A stretch of 64,000 nucleotides of DNA. It comes from Actinomycetota bacterium (GTDB lineage: Bacteria > Actinomycetota > Actinomycetes > Mycobacteriales > Mycobacteriaceae). Numbering within the stretch: position 1 is the stretch's first letter; each line of letters opens with the position of its first letter. The stretch lies in the NCBI GenBank assembly GCA_018268465.1, contig JAFDWN010000039.1:56079-120078 (forward strand), read 5' to 3'. Under the pieces are notes generated by a model. The model saw only the letters and a list, made by a program, of their open reading frames with translations, did no database searches and had not been told where the DNA came from. The position numbers and the translations under genes were made by a program. This document shows, one piece after another, positions 1 through 8,371 of the stretch.

Positions 1-717
1 TTGGACGACCGGTCGCGGCCCAGTTTCCAGCTGCTTCAGCGCCGGCTGCCCGTGGCGAGGCCACCGCAATCGCTGCAGCGTCGCCTAGCGGCGCGCCTGG
101 TGGTCTTCGATGTCCTGCACTTAGACGGCCACGACCTCACACGACTTCCATATCAAGAGCGTCGCGAGATTCTCGAGGATCTCGATTTCGCCGTGGCATC
201 GCCGGCACTGTCGACCTCGCCGGCGTGGCCTGGCTTAGATGGGCGCGACATCCTCAAAGCCATGGTCGATGCCGGGATGGAAGGTGTCGTGTGCAAGAGG
301 GCCGGGTCCTCTTACTGGTCGGGTCGGCGGAGTCGGCAGTGGATCAAAACGCCCTACCGCCATAGCGGCCATTTCGCGGTCGGGGGCTACGTCGCCGCAG
401 CTACTGGTGCAGTAAGCGCGTTACTGATCGGCGCGTACGACCAAGCGGGCGACTTCATATATTGCGGAACCGTCAGCATCGGGTTTACCAATCGTGCACG
501 CCGCGACTTGGGGGCGGCGCTCGCTCAATTACAGCGTCTGACTTCACCTTTCAGTTCAGCGGGTGCCCCATTGGATGAGAGCCGCATATGTTGGGTTGAG
601 CCACTCGTGGTCGGCCGCGTCGAGTTCCGCGAGTACAACGGTCGGCTACGGCACGCCGCGTGGAAAGGCGTGGTCGATGTCGACGCCGGCCCTGTCTGCG
701 TACCGGCCCTGACTTGA
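1..717 (+). CDS. ATP-dependent DNA ligase, 3' part (runs in from the left)
   Basis: C-terminal part of an ATP-dependent DNA ligase of the LigC/LigD-ligase-domain type, which seals nicked DNA via an enzyme-AMP intermediate. Visible are the motif around GMEGVVCKR (ligase motif IV) and WIKTPYR (motif V), followed by an OB-fold with the family ending EFREYNG-LRHAAWKG. The adenylated-lysine motif is absent because the gene starts left of the window; the first codons align with the stretch following LDGEIVA in the related fragment at 5005-5817. The stop at 715-717 is natural for the family. It lies 2 bp from the end of the tnpC-like gene and could be cargo of that element, since in the second element cargo lies on the same side of tnpC. 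Confidence 0.8.
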   Translation: MDDRSRPSFQLLQRRLPVARPPQSLQRRLAARLVVFDVLHLDGHDLTRLPYQERREILEDLDFAVASPALSTSPAWPGLDGRDILKAMVDAGMEGVVCKRAGSSYWSGRRSRQWIKTPYRHSGHFAVGGYVAAATGAVSALLIGAYDQAGDFIYCGTVSIGFTNRARRDLGAALAQLQRLTSPFSSAGAPLDESRICWVEPLVVGRVEFREYNGRLRHAAWKGVVDVDAGPVCVPALT

Positions 718-719
718 AC

Positions 720-1244
720 TCAGGACGACCTGTTGAGGGCCGAGATGAGTTCTCTGTTGGCGGCCCGCGCGGCGTCGAGTTCGCCATCTCGCTGCTCCAG
801 CTGCCGTTGCAAAGTGAGGTTTCGTTGTTCGAGTGCGGTCACCTGACGTTGCAGTGCATCGATGTCCGGTGCAGCTCCGAGACCGGATTCGCGCCACGCC
901 TGCTCGCCGAGGACCTCGGACAACTTGCGTTCCAGCTGCCGGTTATGGGCGGCCATGCGCGCGATCCGCTGCTGAGTGTTGGCCAGGTCCGCCTTCAGTG
1001 ACTCGTTGGTCACGGACGCTTGCTGCTGTCGAAGCGGAGGCGCGACCTGCGAATCGTGTATCTCGGCGAGTAGATCGGGGTGGCGGTACAGGAAGCTGCG
1101 GTCGACGCCGGCGGTTCTAGCGATCGAGGCGACGCTCAGCGCCTGGCCTTGGCCGTGGGCCTGTGCCAACGCGAGTCTGACGCGTTCACGGCGGCGGTGC
1201 GAGTCGGCGCGTCGGCCGTTGATCATTGCTTCGGTCACCGTCAT
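720..1244 (-). CDS. tnpC: TnpC-like (DUF6262-type) accessory transposition protein
   Basis: A 174-residue basic protein with an N-terminal helix-turn-helix-like part (VASIARTAGVDRSFLYRHPDL, residues about 38-58) and a long C-terminal heptad-rich coiled coil. This architecture is that of the small third gene of Tn554-family elements, whose product influences transposition frequency and orientation. The start codon overlaps the tnpB stop in an ATGA (1241-1244), so the three genes are translationally coupled. A second protein of the same layout closes the recombinase operon at 20883-21290. Identification rests on architecture and context. Confidence 0.75.
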   Translation of the reverse strand: MTVTEAMINGRRADSHRRRERVRLALAQAHGQGQALSVASIARTAGVDRSFLYRHPDLLAEIHDSQVAPPLRQQQASVTNESLKADLANTQQRIARMAAHNRQLERKLSEVLGEQAWRESGLGAAPDIDALQRQVTALEQRNLTLQRQLEQRDGELDAARAANRELISALNRSS

Positions 1245-3733
1245 GCCGTTCTGTCGGGGCGGATGGTGGGGACGGGTTGGCGGATGCTGGGCATGTTGAG
1301 GCTCGTGACGCCGTTTCGGGCTCGTCGGACGACGCTGACGGCCTCCTCGATCTGTCTGCGCTCGGTATCGGAGAGTTCGTCGACGTCGGCTTTAATGCGG
1401 GCGATGAGCCGGCGGATCCGCGCGATCTCCTCATCGGAAGGCGTCGCCTCGTTCCTGGCCCATTCATCGGCGTCGAGGAAACCGAGCAGCTTCTCGCGCG
1501 TCCGGAGCAGATCGGCGAGATACCCTTCCAGATCGGGCAGGTAGGAAACGTCGGTGCCGAAGTGAGCACACCCGACGCAGCGGAAACGGACAGGGCAGTC
1601 CTGACCCCCTGCCGCGACGTTGGTTGGCTCGCTGCACATTCCGTAGGGAACGGCGACTTCCCCGACCGCCCTACGCAGGTGTTCGGAGTCCAAGAGTTTC
1701 TTGGCGTTACTCCACGTCCGGTTGCCGTGCCGGTCGAATTGCATTGCAGTCACCCGGTCGACGGCATTACGTCGTCGCTGCTCTCCGACGCGGTAGTAGC
1801 CCTGCGTGGTGATCAGATTGAGGTGGTCCATCAATTCGCGCAGCACATCGATGGGCACCCCAGCATCGGCATGCCGTTGGGCATAGGTGTGTCGGTAGGC
1901 GTAGGGGAATATGCGGCCCTTGTCGAACGGGATTGAATCGGCCGCTCGACCGTCATCTGTCGACGGTGTTGACACCAGCACGTCGGGCAGGGAATCAACC
2001 CACATTCGGTGCCGTGCGCCGACGGTTTCGTCTCGCAGGCCCTTAGCGCCGTAGGGATTCTTGATCCAGGTGGGGAGGAGCTTCAGCTGCGCTGCAGGGG
2101 TCTGCGGGAAGCGCTGACGCACCCGCCGCTGCTGCCGTTCGATCACGGTGACCGTCGCTGCTGCAATCGGCAGGTGGCGTTGCAAGCGGTTGGCTTTGAG
2201 GTTGTCATAGACCAACACCGGCTTCCCGGTGCCGTCGCGGGTGATGCAGTCCATCGCCAGTGCGCAGATCTCCTCCGGGCGGCGGCCGGTGTCGATCATC
2301 AACTCCACGGCGACCCGTACTTCGACGCCGGCTTGAGCCTCGAGTTCGTCGAGGTGCTCGCACAGGTGCCGGACTACTTCAACGGGAAGATCCCGGCCGG
2401 CGGCCTGCTCCTCGGGTTCACCGGGGACGTCTCCCTCGGCGATGGAGAAGTCGTCGGGCAGACCGTGCAGTGGTTGACCACTACGGGTTAGGCCGAGGGC
2501 CCGCATCTGGCTGAGCGTGCGGCGCAGCTCGCGGACCGCACGCGGCCTGAGCTTCGCGGAAATCTGACCTTCGCTCTGCAGGAACGCCAGCCGATTCAAG
2601 AAGGCGGTGATGTCGCTGCGACCAAGCGCGCGGATGTCCATGCCGGTGTCCTCGCGATGGATGACCAGGCTCTCGCTGAGTAGAGCCAGGTAACTGATGC
2701 GGGTTTGGCAGTGGCTCTTCCCTCCTTTCCCGCGGCGGCGCGGGAGGTCGTTGTACACCTCCACTTTCGCTGCGGCGCGCAGCCACGGTTGCGTGATCGA
2801 TCCGAATCTCAGTGTCCCGGGGTATCCGAAGACGGCGAGATCCCAGACGTCCTTCACGGCCTCTATATCAGGTGTCGTTCGCAACCTGCGGGCTGTCGCC
2901 ACGAACTTGCGATGCAGTTTTGCGACCTCGAAGGTGAACTGCGCCACGTCTGCGTCATCGATGGTGAGCACCTGCTGGCTCAGCAACTGACGACCCAGCG
3001 TGCGGAAGTAGGACGCATCGAGACGGGCGCCTTCCTCGACGTTGCGCTGCAATCCGTACAGCATCTCGGCTATCACCCGGTCCGGTAGTCCGCGCAGCGT
3101 GATCTCCCCGCGGGTGGTGATCGCCGGCTGCACCCGCCGGAACTGCTCTTCGTCGGTGTCCGTGACCGCGCCTGCGCGACGATGCTCTCGCCAGCGGTTG
3201 TCGTGAGGGGAGCAGTATGGGTTAGTGCTCGCAACGCGCTCTCGGTTGCACGCGCGCACCGTGCATTCGCCGAAGGTGGCGAATCCCTGAAGGCCTGGCT
3301 GGTTCACGAAGTCCTCGACCGCCATCTGGCGGGTCGTACGTGCTCGCTCGTGTGCACCGCACAATCCGCTGGAGGCTCGCGCCGTCCGCTCACAGACCGC
3401 GACCCCGCATGGGTCGGCGCCGTGTCGTTTGAGCCGCACGCGAGGCACCCGAACGAAGTCGGCCAGTTCGGGCCGGTCTAATTTTTTCCATCGGATACTG
3501 CATGCCGCACAGAGCGCTTCGGTGGCCAAAAGGATCTTCTGGTCACAATCGGGGACGCTGCATTCTTTCCAGCCGAGTACCGGGTGGTCGCGAGGGAACA
3601 CCAGGACGTTATCGTCGGCCGACCACTGCACCGATGTCAGAAAGTCCTGTGAGATTGCATTCCACAGCTCAGCAGCTTCCGCATCGCGGCTGGTTGATGC
3701 GGCAGGAGCAGTGGGGCTGGTAGTGACACTCAT
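1241..3733 (-). CDS. tnpB: TnpB-like tyrosine recombinase with zinc-type clusters
   Basis: An 830-residue recombinase subunit. N-terminal Cys/His pairs (CSVPDCDQK, LCAAC) suggest zinc binding. The C-terminal catalytic part has DTGRRPEE (first Arg), YAYRHTYAQRH (Arg/His box), MDHLNLIT and a terminal Tyr in TTQGYY. After it comes a Cys-rich tail (CPVRFRCVGCAHF) and a coiled coil. Known Tn554 TnpB is about 630 residues, so this is a long version. The start at 3733 was chosen because its ATG overlaps the tnpA stop (ATGA, 3730-3733); the reading frame stays open upstream but there it is antisense-like and runs through tnpA. Confidence 0.8.
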   Translation of the reverse strand: MSVTTSPTAPAASTSRDAEAAELWNAISQDFLTSVQWSADDNVLVFPRDHPVLGWKECSVPDCDQKILLATEALCAACSIRWKKLDRPELADFVRVPRVRLKRHGADPCGVAVCERTARASSGLCGAHERARTTRQMAVEDFVNQPGLQGFATFGECTVRACNRERVASTNPYCSPHDNRWREHRRAGAVTDTDEEQFRRVQPAITTRGEITLRGLPDRVIAEMLYGLQRNVEEGARLDASYFRTLGRQLLSQQVLTIDDADVAQFTFEVAKLHRKFVATARRLRTTPDIEAVKDVWDLAVFGYPGTLRFGSITQPWLRAAAKVEVYNDLPRRRGKGGKSHCQTRISYLALLSESLVIHREDTGMDIRALGRSDITAFLNRLAFLQSEGQISAKLRPRAVRELRRTLSQMRALGLTRSGQPLHGLPDDFSIAEGDVPGEPEEQAAGRDLPVEVVRHLCEHLDELEAQAGVEVRVAVELMIDTGRRPEEICALAMDCITRDGTGKPVLVYDNLKANRLQRHLPIAAATVTVIERQQRRVRQRFPQTPAAQLKLLPTWIKNPYGAKGLRDETVGARHRMWVDSLPDVLVSTPSTDDGRAADSIPFDKGRIFPYAYRHTYAQRHADAGVPIDVLRELMDHLNLITTQGYYRVGEQRRRNAVDRVTAMQFDRHGNRTWSNAKKLLDSEHLRRAVGEVAVPYGMCSEPTNVAAGGQDCPVRFRCVGCAHFGTDVSYLPDLEGYLADLLRTREKLLGFLDADEWARNEATPSDEEIARIRRLIARIKADVDELSDTERRQIEEAVSVVRRARNGVTSLNMPSIRQPVPTIRPDRTA

Positions 3734-4878
3734 TTCGGGTGCACCGGCGCTCTGGGCGACCCGACACGTTCGACCGCTGCGCGGAGCCGATCCGCCGACG
3801 GGTGCAGATACGGTTGCGACGACGTCGGACTGGCATGCCCCATCAGCATCTGTATCTCGTCGAGCAGCGCGCCAGAGTCGGCGAGGTTGCTGCCGAAAGC
3901 GTGGCGTCCTTGATGCGGTGTGACCGTGCGTTCGAGGCCCGCGCGGCGAGACAACGACGCGAAGAGTTCGTTGAACGCCCCTGGCTGCATCGGTGCCCCC
4001 AGCGGTGCCCGGAACAGGTTCACCAACAGGTAGTCGCTTTCTGCGGCCGCCGGTTGATTCTCCCGCTCCAAGAGGTAGAGGTCCAAGGCCCGTACCACCA
4101 TGAAGTCGATCGGCACCGCTCGCGGATGCCGGGACTTCGCCCAGGCCCCGTTCGCGTTCGGTCGGCGTACGACATGCAGATGCGCTCCGGCCATCGCGCA
4201 TCCGTGAACATCGTTGTGAGGCAACGAATGCACGTCCGAACGGCGTAACCCTGCCGCCTCTCCGCGCCGCAAGCCCACCCGCGACAGCAGAAGGACGATC
4301 AGGCGGTCCCTGGCCGATCGGCACGCCCCGAGCATTGCGACGATTTCCTCATCAGTGGCTCGGTCAACCGCCGTCCTGGGTTCCCTCATCCGATGACGAG
4401 CCCGGAGCCGATACCGAAGACTGGAGTCCTCGCCGCGGGCCTCATTCGGAAGGTCGCGCGAATCGCCCATCTCGTAGAGCTGGTCGAGTACCTCAGGTGG
4501 CAGTTCCTTCGCGACAACCGCGAAGGACAAGAACCCGCGAACGGCAACGAGCACCCGATTGATCCGGCCGACGCTACGGACGGGTTCCGCGCCGGGGCCT
4601 GGAATGACACGCGAGCCGATCGCCGGCTCATACTTGAGCCAAGCGATGAAAAGTCCTAAATGGCCTGCGGCGGTCCGCCAGTCACGTTCGGTCGCCGAGC
4701 ACCACCGTAAGAACAACGACACGCCCTCGGCGTATGCCTTCGACGTCGATTCCGCACGATCACGCCCGAATCGAAGCTCTCGAAGGAACTGGTCTGCAAC
4801 AGGCTGCGCCTCATATAGGTCATCAATCACCGTCCAATAACGGTCACCAGATGGCATCCGAACCGGAAAAGCTCGCAT
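3730..4878 (-). CDS. tnpA: TnpA-like tyrosine recombinase
   Basis: A 382-residue site-specific recombinase, close to the 361 residues of Tn554 TnpA. An N-terminal SAM-like core-binding domain (about residues 30-130) precedes the catalytic domain with GLRRGEAAGL (catalytic Arg), HQGRHAFG (His-x-x-Arg) and LMGHASPTSSQPYLH (His, then the Tyr nucleophile). The start at 4878 is preceded by an AAGGCGG-like ribosome site. It is the first gene of a three-gene ATGA-overlapped operon and starts 125 bp inside the proposed transposon end. Expected role: cutting and joining at the transposon core together with TnpB. Confidence 0.85.
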   Translation of the reverse strand: MRAFPVRMPSGDRYWTVIDDLYEAQPVADQFLRELRFGRDRAESTSKAYAEGVSLFLRWCSATERDWRTAAGHLGLFIAWLKYEPAIGSRVIPGPGAEPVRSVGRINRVLVAVRGFLSFAVVAKELPPEVLDQLYEMGDSRDLPNEARGEDSSLRYRLRARHRMREPRTAVDRATDEEIVAMLGACRSARDRLIVLLLSRVGLRRGEAAGLRRSDVHSLPHNDVHGCAMAGAHLHVVRRPNANGAWAKSRHPRAVPIDFMVVRALDLYLLERENQPAAAESDYLLVNLFRAPLGAPMQPGAFNELFASLSRRAGLERTVTPHQGRHAFGSNLADSGALLDEIQMLMGHASPTSSQPYLHPSADRLRAAVERVGSPRAPVHPK

Positions 4879-4996
4879 AGCCGCGCCGCCTTCGATCACA
4901 CAACGAGATGGAACGAAGTCAACACCCCCGGAGAACCAATCCGAAGCACATCTGCGCCGTGTCGCGAGCAACCAAGTGCAACACTCGGCGTCACCC

Positions 4997-5009
4997 CAGA
5001 GAACATCAC
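4997..5009. other. Recombinase-side terminus and 6-bp core of element 1
   Basis: CAGAGAA at 4997-5003 is followed by CATCAC (5004-5009). To the right, the ligase reading frame has family-like sequence from the codons for Ile-Thr-Glu-Thr-Phe-Pro-Glu-Leu onward; to the left no ligase sequence is seen. Read into the element, TTCTCTG is followed by GAC and GTG at nearly the same spacing as at the end of element 2. This is inferred to be the crossover site of the TnpA/TnpB recombinases. Confidence 0.6.
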
Positions 5010-5817
5010 CGAAACCTTCCCCGAGTTGTCCGCGGTCGCAGCTGCAGTCGGTGGCCGTCGAATGATCCTCGACGGTGAGATCGTCGCCGTCGACGAGCAC
5101 GGGCGCCCGTCGTTTAGACGGCTCCAGCGGCGGTGGCCTCAGCAGCGTCGGCCCAGCGGGCAGCTCGTGCGTGAGGTGCCCACGCGATATCTCGCCTTCG
5201 ATGTGGTCAACATCGACGGCGAAGACATCACGCACTGGCCTTACCGGGAGCGCCGCGAGCTGATGGACACACTGATGGTGGTGAAGCGTTCGCCAGCACT
5301 GACGGTGCCAAGGCACTGGACCGATGTCGCTCCTGCGGACATGCTCGCTATCTGCGCTGATCAGCACCACGAGGGCATCGTGTGTAAACGACTGGATTCG
5401 CCATACCGGTCGGGCCGATCCCGGGACTGGATCAAATGCCCAGTGCGCGCGACAACCGAGGCGGTGGTCGTGGGGGCGTTCGCCGGCCGTCGCGGTGAGG
5501 TTGGGGCCCTGATCCTGGCCGCCCACGACGAGGCGGGCCAACTCGTGCTGTTGGGTCAGGTCGGCACGGGTTTTAGCGGTGCCGAACGTCGCCGCCTGGC
5601 CACACTGTTGGCCGGGACCGAGGTCTCCGCGCCGCCGGTGGCGGAGGGGGCGTCGATGTCGGGGGTCCAGTGGTTCAAGCCGCGGTATGTCGGTGAAGTT
5701 GCCTACCGCGAGTATCACGCGGGCAAAGGCCTGCGCCACGCGTCGTGGAAGGGACTCCGTACTGCGCCCGTGTCGGGGGTGTGTTTGCCGCGCGATGCCG
5801 GCGCGCCGACCAGCTGA
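5005..5817 (+). pseudogene. ATP-dependent DNA ligase interrupted by element 1 (3' part)
   Basis: About 270 codons of an ATP-dependent DNA ligase: FPELSAV, then ILDGEIVAVDEHGRPSF (motif III region), HHEGIVCKR (motif IV), DWIKCPV (motif V) and an OB-fold ending AYREYHAGKGLRHASWKG. The nucleotidyl-transferase lysine motif and everything before it are missing; the homology begins exactly at the proposed transposon core at 5004-5009. A TTG at 5026 could start a truncated protein, which could not form the AMP adduct. The stop at 5815-5817 abuts the converging kinase remnant. The 5' half should lie outside the window to the left. Confidence 0.75.
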
Positions 5818-6009
5818 TTACGAGTGCGTGCCCCACCAGGCGTAGAGCTGGTCCAGCCGAGGATCGTTGGGGCCACCGGATTGCACGTCGGCGATGAGCC
5901 GTTGCGCGTCGTTGGTCCACACCACACGCGGCCGGCCATTGCTCAGCCCGCAAAGCACGGTTCCGCGGGTGACGGCGGGGGTGTCGTTGCGTCGCCACGG
6001 GCCGGGAGT
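5818..6009 (-). pseudogene. Severed 3' end of receptor Ser/Thr kinase gene
   Basis: Reading leftwards from 6009 there is an open frame with PGPWRRND, TVLCGLSNGRPRVVWTNDAQ and a terminal LDQLYAWWGTHS ending in TAA at 5818-5820. This is the end of the extracellular sensor domain of the mycobacterial receptor kinase family to which the gene at 26756-28174 belongs. That kinase stops matching its family right after CPGNIQSP, and this fragment starts with the next family residues, (S/T)PGPW. An in-frame TGA at 6010-6012 and a stop at 6166-6168 close the frame upstream, so it is not translated alone. It is interpreted as the part of the same gene that ended up on the other side of the 20.8-kb insertion. 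Confidence 0.8.
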
Positions 6010-6034
6010 TCACTCACCCATTCGACAGTTGTCC
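6003..6034. other. Cargo-side terminus and core of element 2
   Basis: Kinase-derived sequence ends with CGGGAG (6003-6008), which differs at one base from CGGGTG at the other junction (26806-26811). The element then starts TTCACT and carries the short dyad GACA-GT-TGTC at about 6023-6032. The opposite end starts TTCTCT and carries GACA-GGCG-TGTC at a similar distance, so the ends look like imperfect inverted copies. A 6-bp, non-identical core is what is known for Tn554. Confidence 0.65.
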
Positions 6035-6258
6035 ATCCACCGATCCCTGATAGGAGACTGCGAGGTCATCGCGTGCTGTGCCAAATCCAGATCCGGCTGT
6101 AAAGATCCGTCGATCGATTTGCAAACAGATGATTGAGAATGATCACCGACCTGCCCGTGCCGAGGTTACGGCACCGTGGTGCCCGCACAAGTGTCAGTTC
6201 AGCTAACTATTCAGAGACTGGTCGCGCTAACCATCGTTGGGCGCCTTCTGCCGCGGCG

Positions 6259-6840
6259 TTAGTTGGCTGAGGCGGCACGCCACATCATCGAGGGGCGCAG
6301 CAGCCGAATCGGTGGGTCAACGAGCCAGGCCGCCTTGAGGAATCGCTCGAATGCGGCGGTGTCACATCGGCAGCAGTCAGTAATCGGTCCATGTACCCGC
6401 TGAGCAACCTCGTCGATGGCGGTGCCGTGTCCTAGTCCCGGGCAGCTAGGGGTCACCGCCTGCAGCCAGCTGCCAAGCCTGGCCGATTGGCTCCGGAGTT
6501 AGCTAGCTTAGCTAACACACTGTCGCGGAAGATCCACTGCGCTCCAGGACAGGGAGTTTCTCAGCGGCCAAGCTTTCCAGCGCGGCCACGCCGTCATACC
6601 TGCACATAGATTGGGTTGAAGCTGCACACCGCGTCGCCGACGACAAGCAAGCCCTCCGTCAGCAGTCGCGCTTTGTCGGTGCGACGCCAACGGCTGGACG
6701 GGAAACGATGCTGCGCAGCCTCTCCAGGAGGTTCGGCTGCCGGGGTATCCATCGACGGCACCCCTGAAGTTCTGGTACCGCCGTGGGTGACATTGAGTCC
6801 TACGAGTTCTGGCGGGAGTTCCTCGCGTCGTTGAAGCACG
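6259..6840 (-). pseudogene. Degenerate FAD-dependent monooxygenase, C-terminal part
   Basis: Three frames each hold a recognisable piece of a mycobacterial flavin monooxygenase read leftwards. At about 6740-6600: FPSSRWRRTDKARL and LLVVGDAVCSFNPIY, the second FAD-contact motif GDA. At about 6600-6510, in another frame: GMTAWPRWKAWPLRNSLS. At 6456-6259: FLKAAWLVDPPIRLLRPSM, the usual C-terminus. At least two frameshifts separate them, so no functional protein is expected. An N-terminal fragment of the same family, on the same strand, lies at 16560-16760, beyond the nar operon. Confidence 0.7.
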
Positions 6841-6925
6841 GGAACTGTCTGGGGTGTATGTGGTCATCGCGACGCCCATAGCGGTTTGAAAGCGGCTCTG
6901 GCACAACAGTTCACCAGCTCATTCG

Positions 6926-7060
6926 GGCAAGGGTAGGCGCCGGGTGCACTTCATGCGCAAACTGCGCACCGCGGTCTCAGCTAAACACGCCCCGGCGGTG
7001 ACGGCGGCGGTCCAGACCATTTTCGCCCACACCGACCCCGAGGAGGTCGCCGCCCAGTGA
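6926..7060 (+). pseudogene. IS256-family transposase fragment
   Basis: Forty-odd codons read GRRRVHFMRKL ... AAVQTIFAHTDPEEVAAQ, the conserved stretch following the second catalytic Asp in IS256-family transposases (RVHFMRN ... IFAQPDAE). The frame ends in TGA where the family has Trp, and after it GRVTKT still resembles the family. Both ends of the IS are gone. It is a scar of an older insertion next to the broken sensor gene. Confidence 0.6.
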
Positions 7061-7273
7061 GGCCGCGTCACCAAAACCGTGGGTTGATCAGACACCGTGG
7101 GTTGAGTTGATGGGTGCAGTGGCTGGCTGGTGACGACGCTGCCGACACGCGGGACCAGCGGCGTAGGATCGCATCTACCGTGTGCCAAAGAGTTGAGTCG
7201 CGAAAGGTGTTGGGGATGCCCGGCGAACGGGTCGGTGTTTTCTCGGCTGATCCAGGGCTGGCTGGTGGGCCGG

Positions 7274-8050
7274 ATGCATGAACAGCTCGATGAGCTGCTG
7301 GCGTCGCGTGACCAGATGGAGCAGTTGCTGGCCCTCAACATCGAAATCGGCGCCGATCTTGATCTGGATGCCACGCTGGTCCGTATCGTCACCGCAGCCA
7401 GGCAGTTGACCGGCGCCCAGTATGGCGCGCTCGGGGTGCGTGACGCGGACGGCCGATTGATGTCGTTCGTGCACGCCGGTATGGACGCCGACACGGTGGC
7501 GCGGTTGGGTGATCTGCCGGCCGGTAAGGGTCTGTTGGGAGTGCTGTTGAATCAGACCGACATCGTGCGGCTGGGTGATTTGACCGCCCACCCCGCAGCG
7601 GTGGGGTTTCCCGAGCATCATCCTGCGATGCGCGCATTTCTGGGGGTGCCGATCATCATCCGCGAGGTGGTGTTCGGCAGTCTGTACCTCGGCGATGATC
7701 GGCCCGGCCAAGTGTTCAACGAGTCCCATGAGAACGCCGTGCGGGCGTTGGCCTCGGTGGCGGCGGTGGCCATCGACAACGCCCAACTGTTCGATCAGGT
7801 GTCCACCTCCGCGCGGTGGACCGCGGCCAGCCGCGAGATCATCACCGCGGTCCTCGCGGGCGGCGACTCCGGTAAGGCCGCGCTGTCGCTGATCGCCGAC
7901 CGCGTCTGCGCGCTGACCGACGCTGAGCAGGCCATCGTGCTGCTGTCTGCCGACCCTGAGCTGCCGGCCGATCACCTCGACACCCTGACTGTCGCGGCCG
8001 CGGTGGGGGTCCACGCATTCCGGGGGTCTGCTGACCTCATTCTTTTTTAG
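7274..8050 (+). pseudogene. Truncated DevS/DosT-like GAF sensor
   Basis: N-terminal half of a DevS/DosT-type sensor. A coiled lead-in (LDELLASRDQMEQLLALN) is followed by a complete GAF domain (about residues 15-160: LDLDATLVRIVTAA, AQYGALGV, HPAAVGFPEHHPAMRAFLGVP, FGSLYLGD, ALASVAAVAIDNAQLF) and the beginning of a second GAF domain. The family continues with GAF-2, HisKA_3 and HATPase domains, all missing; after VAAAVG the frame runs through unrelated residues to a stop. The histidines in FPEHHP fall in the segment that supplies the haem ligand in DevS (family knowledge). The start is uncertain: ATG 7274 is used, GTG 7130 is in frame. Without a kinase domain it can at most be a free GAF protein. 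Confidence 0.65.
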
Positions 8051-8075
8051 GGTTTTCCTTGGCTCCATACCGGGC

Positions 8076-8099
8076 ACCCCTCCGTGTGCGGGGAGGGGT
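8076..8099. terminator. Inverted repeat, terminator-like hairpin
   Basis: ACCCCTCC (8076-8083) and GGAGGGGT (8092-8099) form a perfect 8-bp GC-rich stem with an 8-base loop, 26 bp after the stop of the broken sensor gene. No T-run follows, as is common for mycobacterial terminators. It would insulate the narK upstream region. Confidence 0.4.
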
Positions 8100-8371
8100 C
8101 TGCATCCGTGATGGCCGACGTTTCCATCGAGTATCGGTGGGCGAGGTCATCTCGGGGGTGTGCTCACCAGGCGAATCGTCCAGGTAAGGCAATGTGAGCG
8201 ATGAGCGGAGACCGGCGATGGCGAAGGGCGCTCAGAGGGACACGACGCCACCGGCGTCTGGAACGTGTCGATGAGATGCGAGCCTGTCAGTTCAACTGCC
8301 CACGCGTGTACTGCTGGGCCACAACGTTTTTGGTCGAAGTGCTCATATCTTGATCTCCCAGTGGTTGTCTG
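8100..8371. promoter_or_regulatory. narK upstream region with a divergent 19-codon mini-ORF
   Basis: No full gene is seen. On the minus strand a GGAGATC ribosome-site-like sequence precedes an ATG at 8346 and a 19-residue peptide (MSTSTKNVVAQQYTRGQLN) ending at 8287; it could be a leader or the remnant of a lost gene. The promoter of narK-narGHJI should lie here. I looked for a DosR-type palindrome (GGGAC...GTCCC) and did not find a convincing one. Confidence 0.3.

Larger units (their letters stand above)
718..5003 (-). mobile_element. Tn554-like transposon, recombinase end (element 1)
   Basis: Three overlapping genes read leftwards in the order tnpA-tnpB-tnpC, as in Tn554 of staphylococci. 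The right terminus is placed at 5003: CAGAGAA at 4997-5003 (TTCTCTG read into the element) abuts a 6-bp segment CATCAC at 5004-5009, beyond which a DNA-ligase gene resumes in mid-frame. The same heptamer sits at the recombinase end of the second element (26799-26805). The left terminus is not defined; cargo may continue past position 1, including the ligase at 1-717. The left coordinate given is only the end of the visible tnp genes. Confidence 0.7.

Noticed and set aside
3734-4324. N-terminal extension of tnpB
   Set aside because: It runs through tnpA in another frame; the ATGA overlap at 3730-3733 fixes the start.
4879-5739. N-terminal extension of tnpA by 287 codons
   Set aside because: It is antisense to the ligase fragment and crosses the proposed element end.
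5824-6102. Rightward frame between ligase and element 2
   Set aside because: It is antisense to the kinase 3' remnant, whose family text is unmistakable on the minus strand.
8100-8371. DosR box upstream of narK
   Set aside because: No GGGAC...GTCCC-like palindrome was found; only a single GGGAC half at about 8237.
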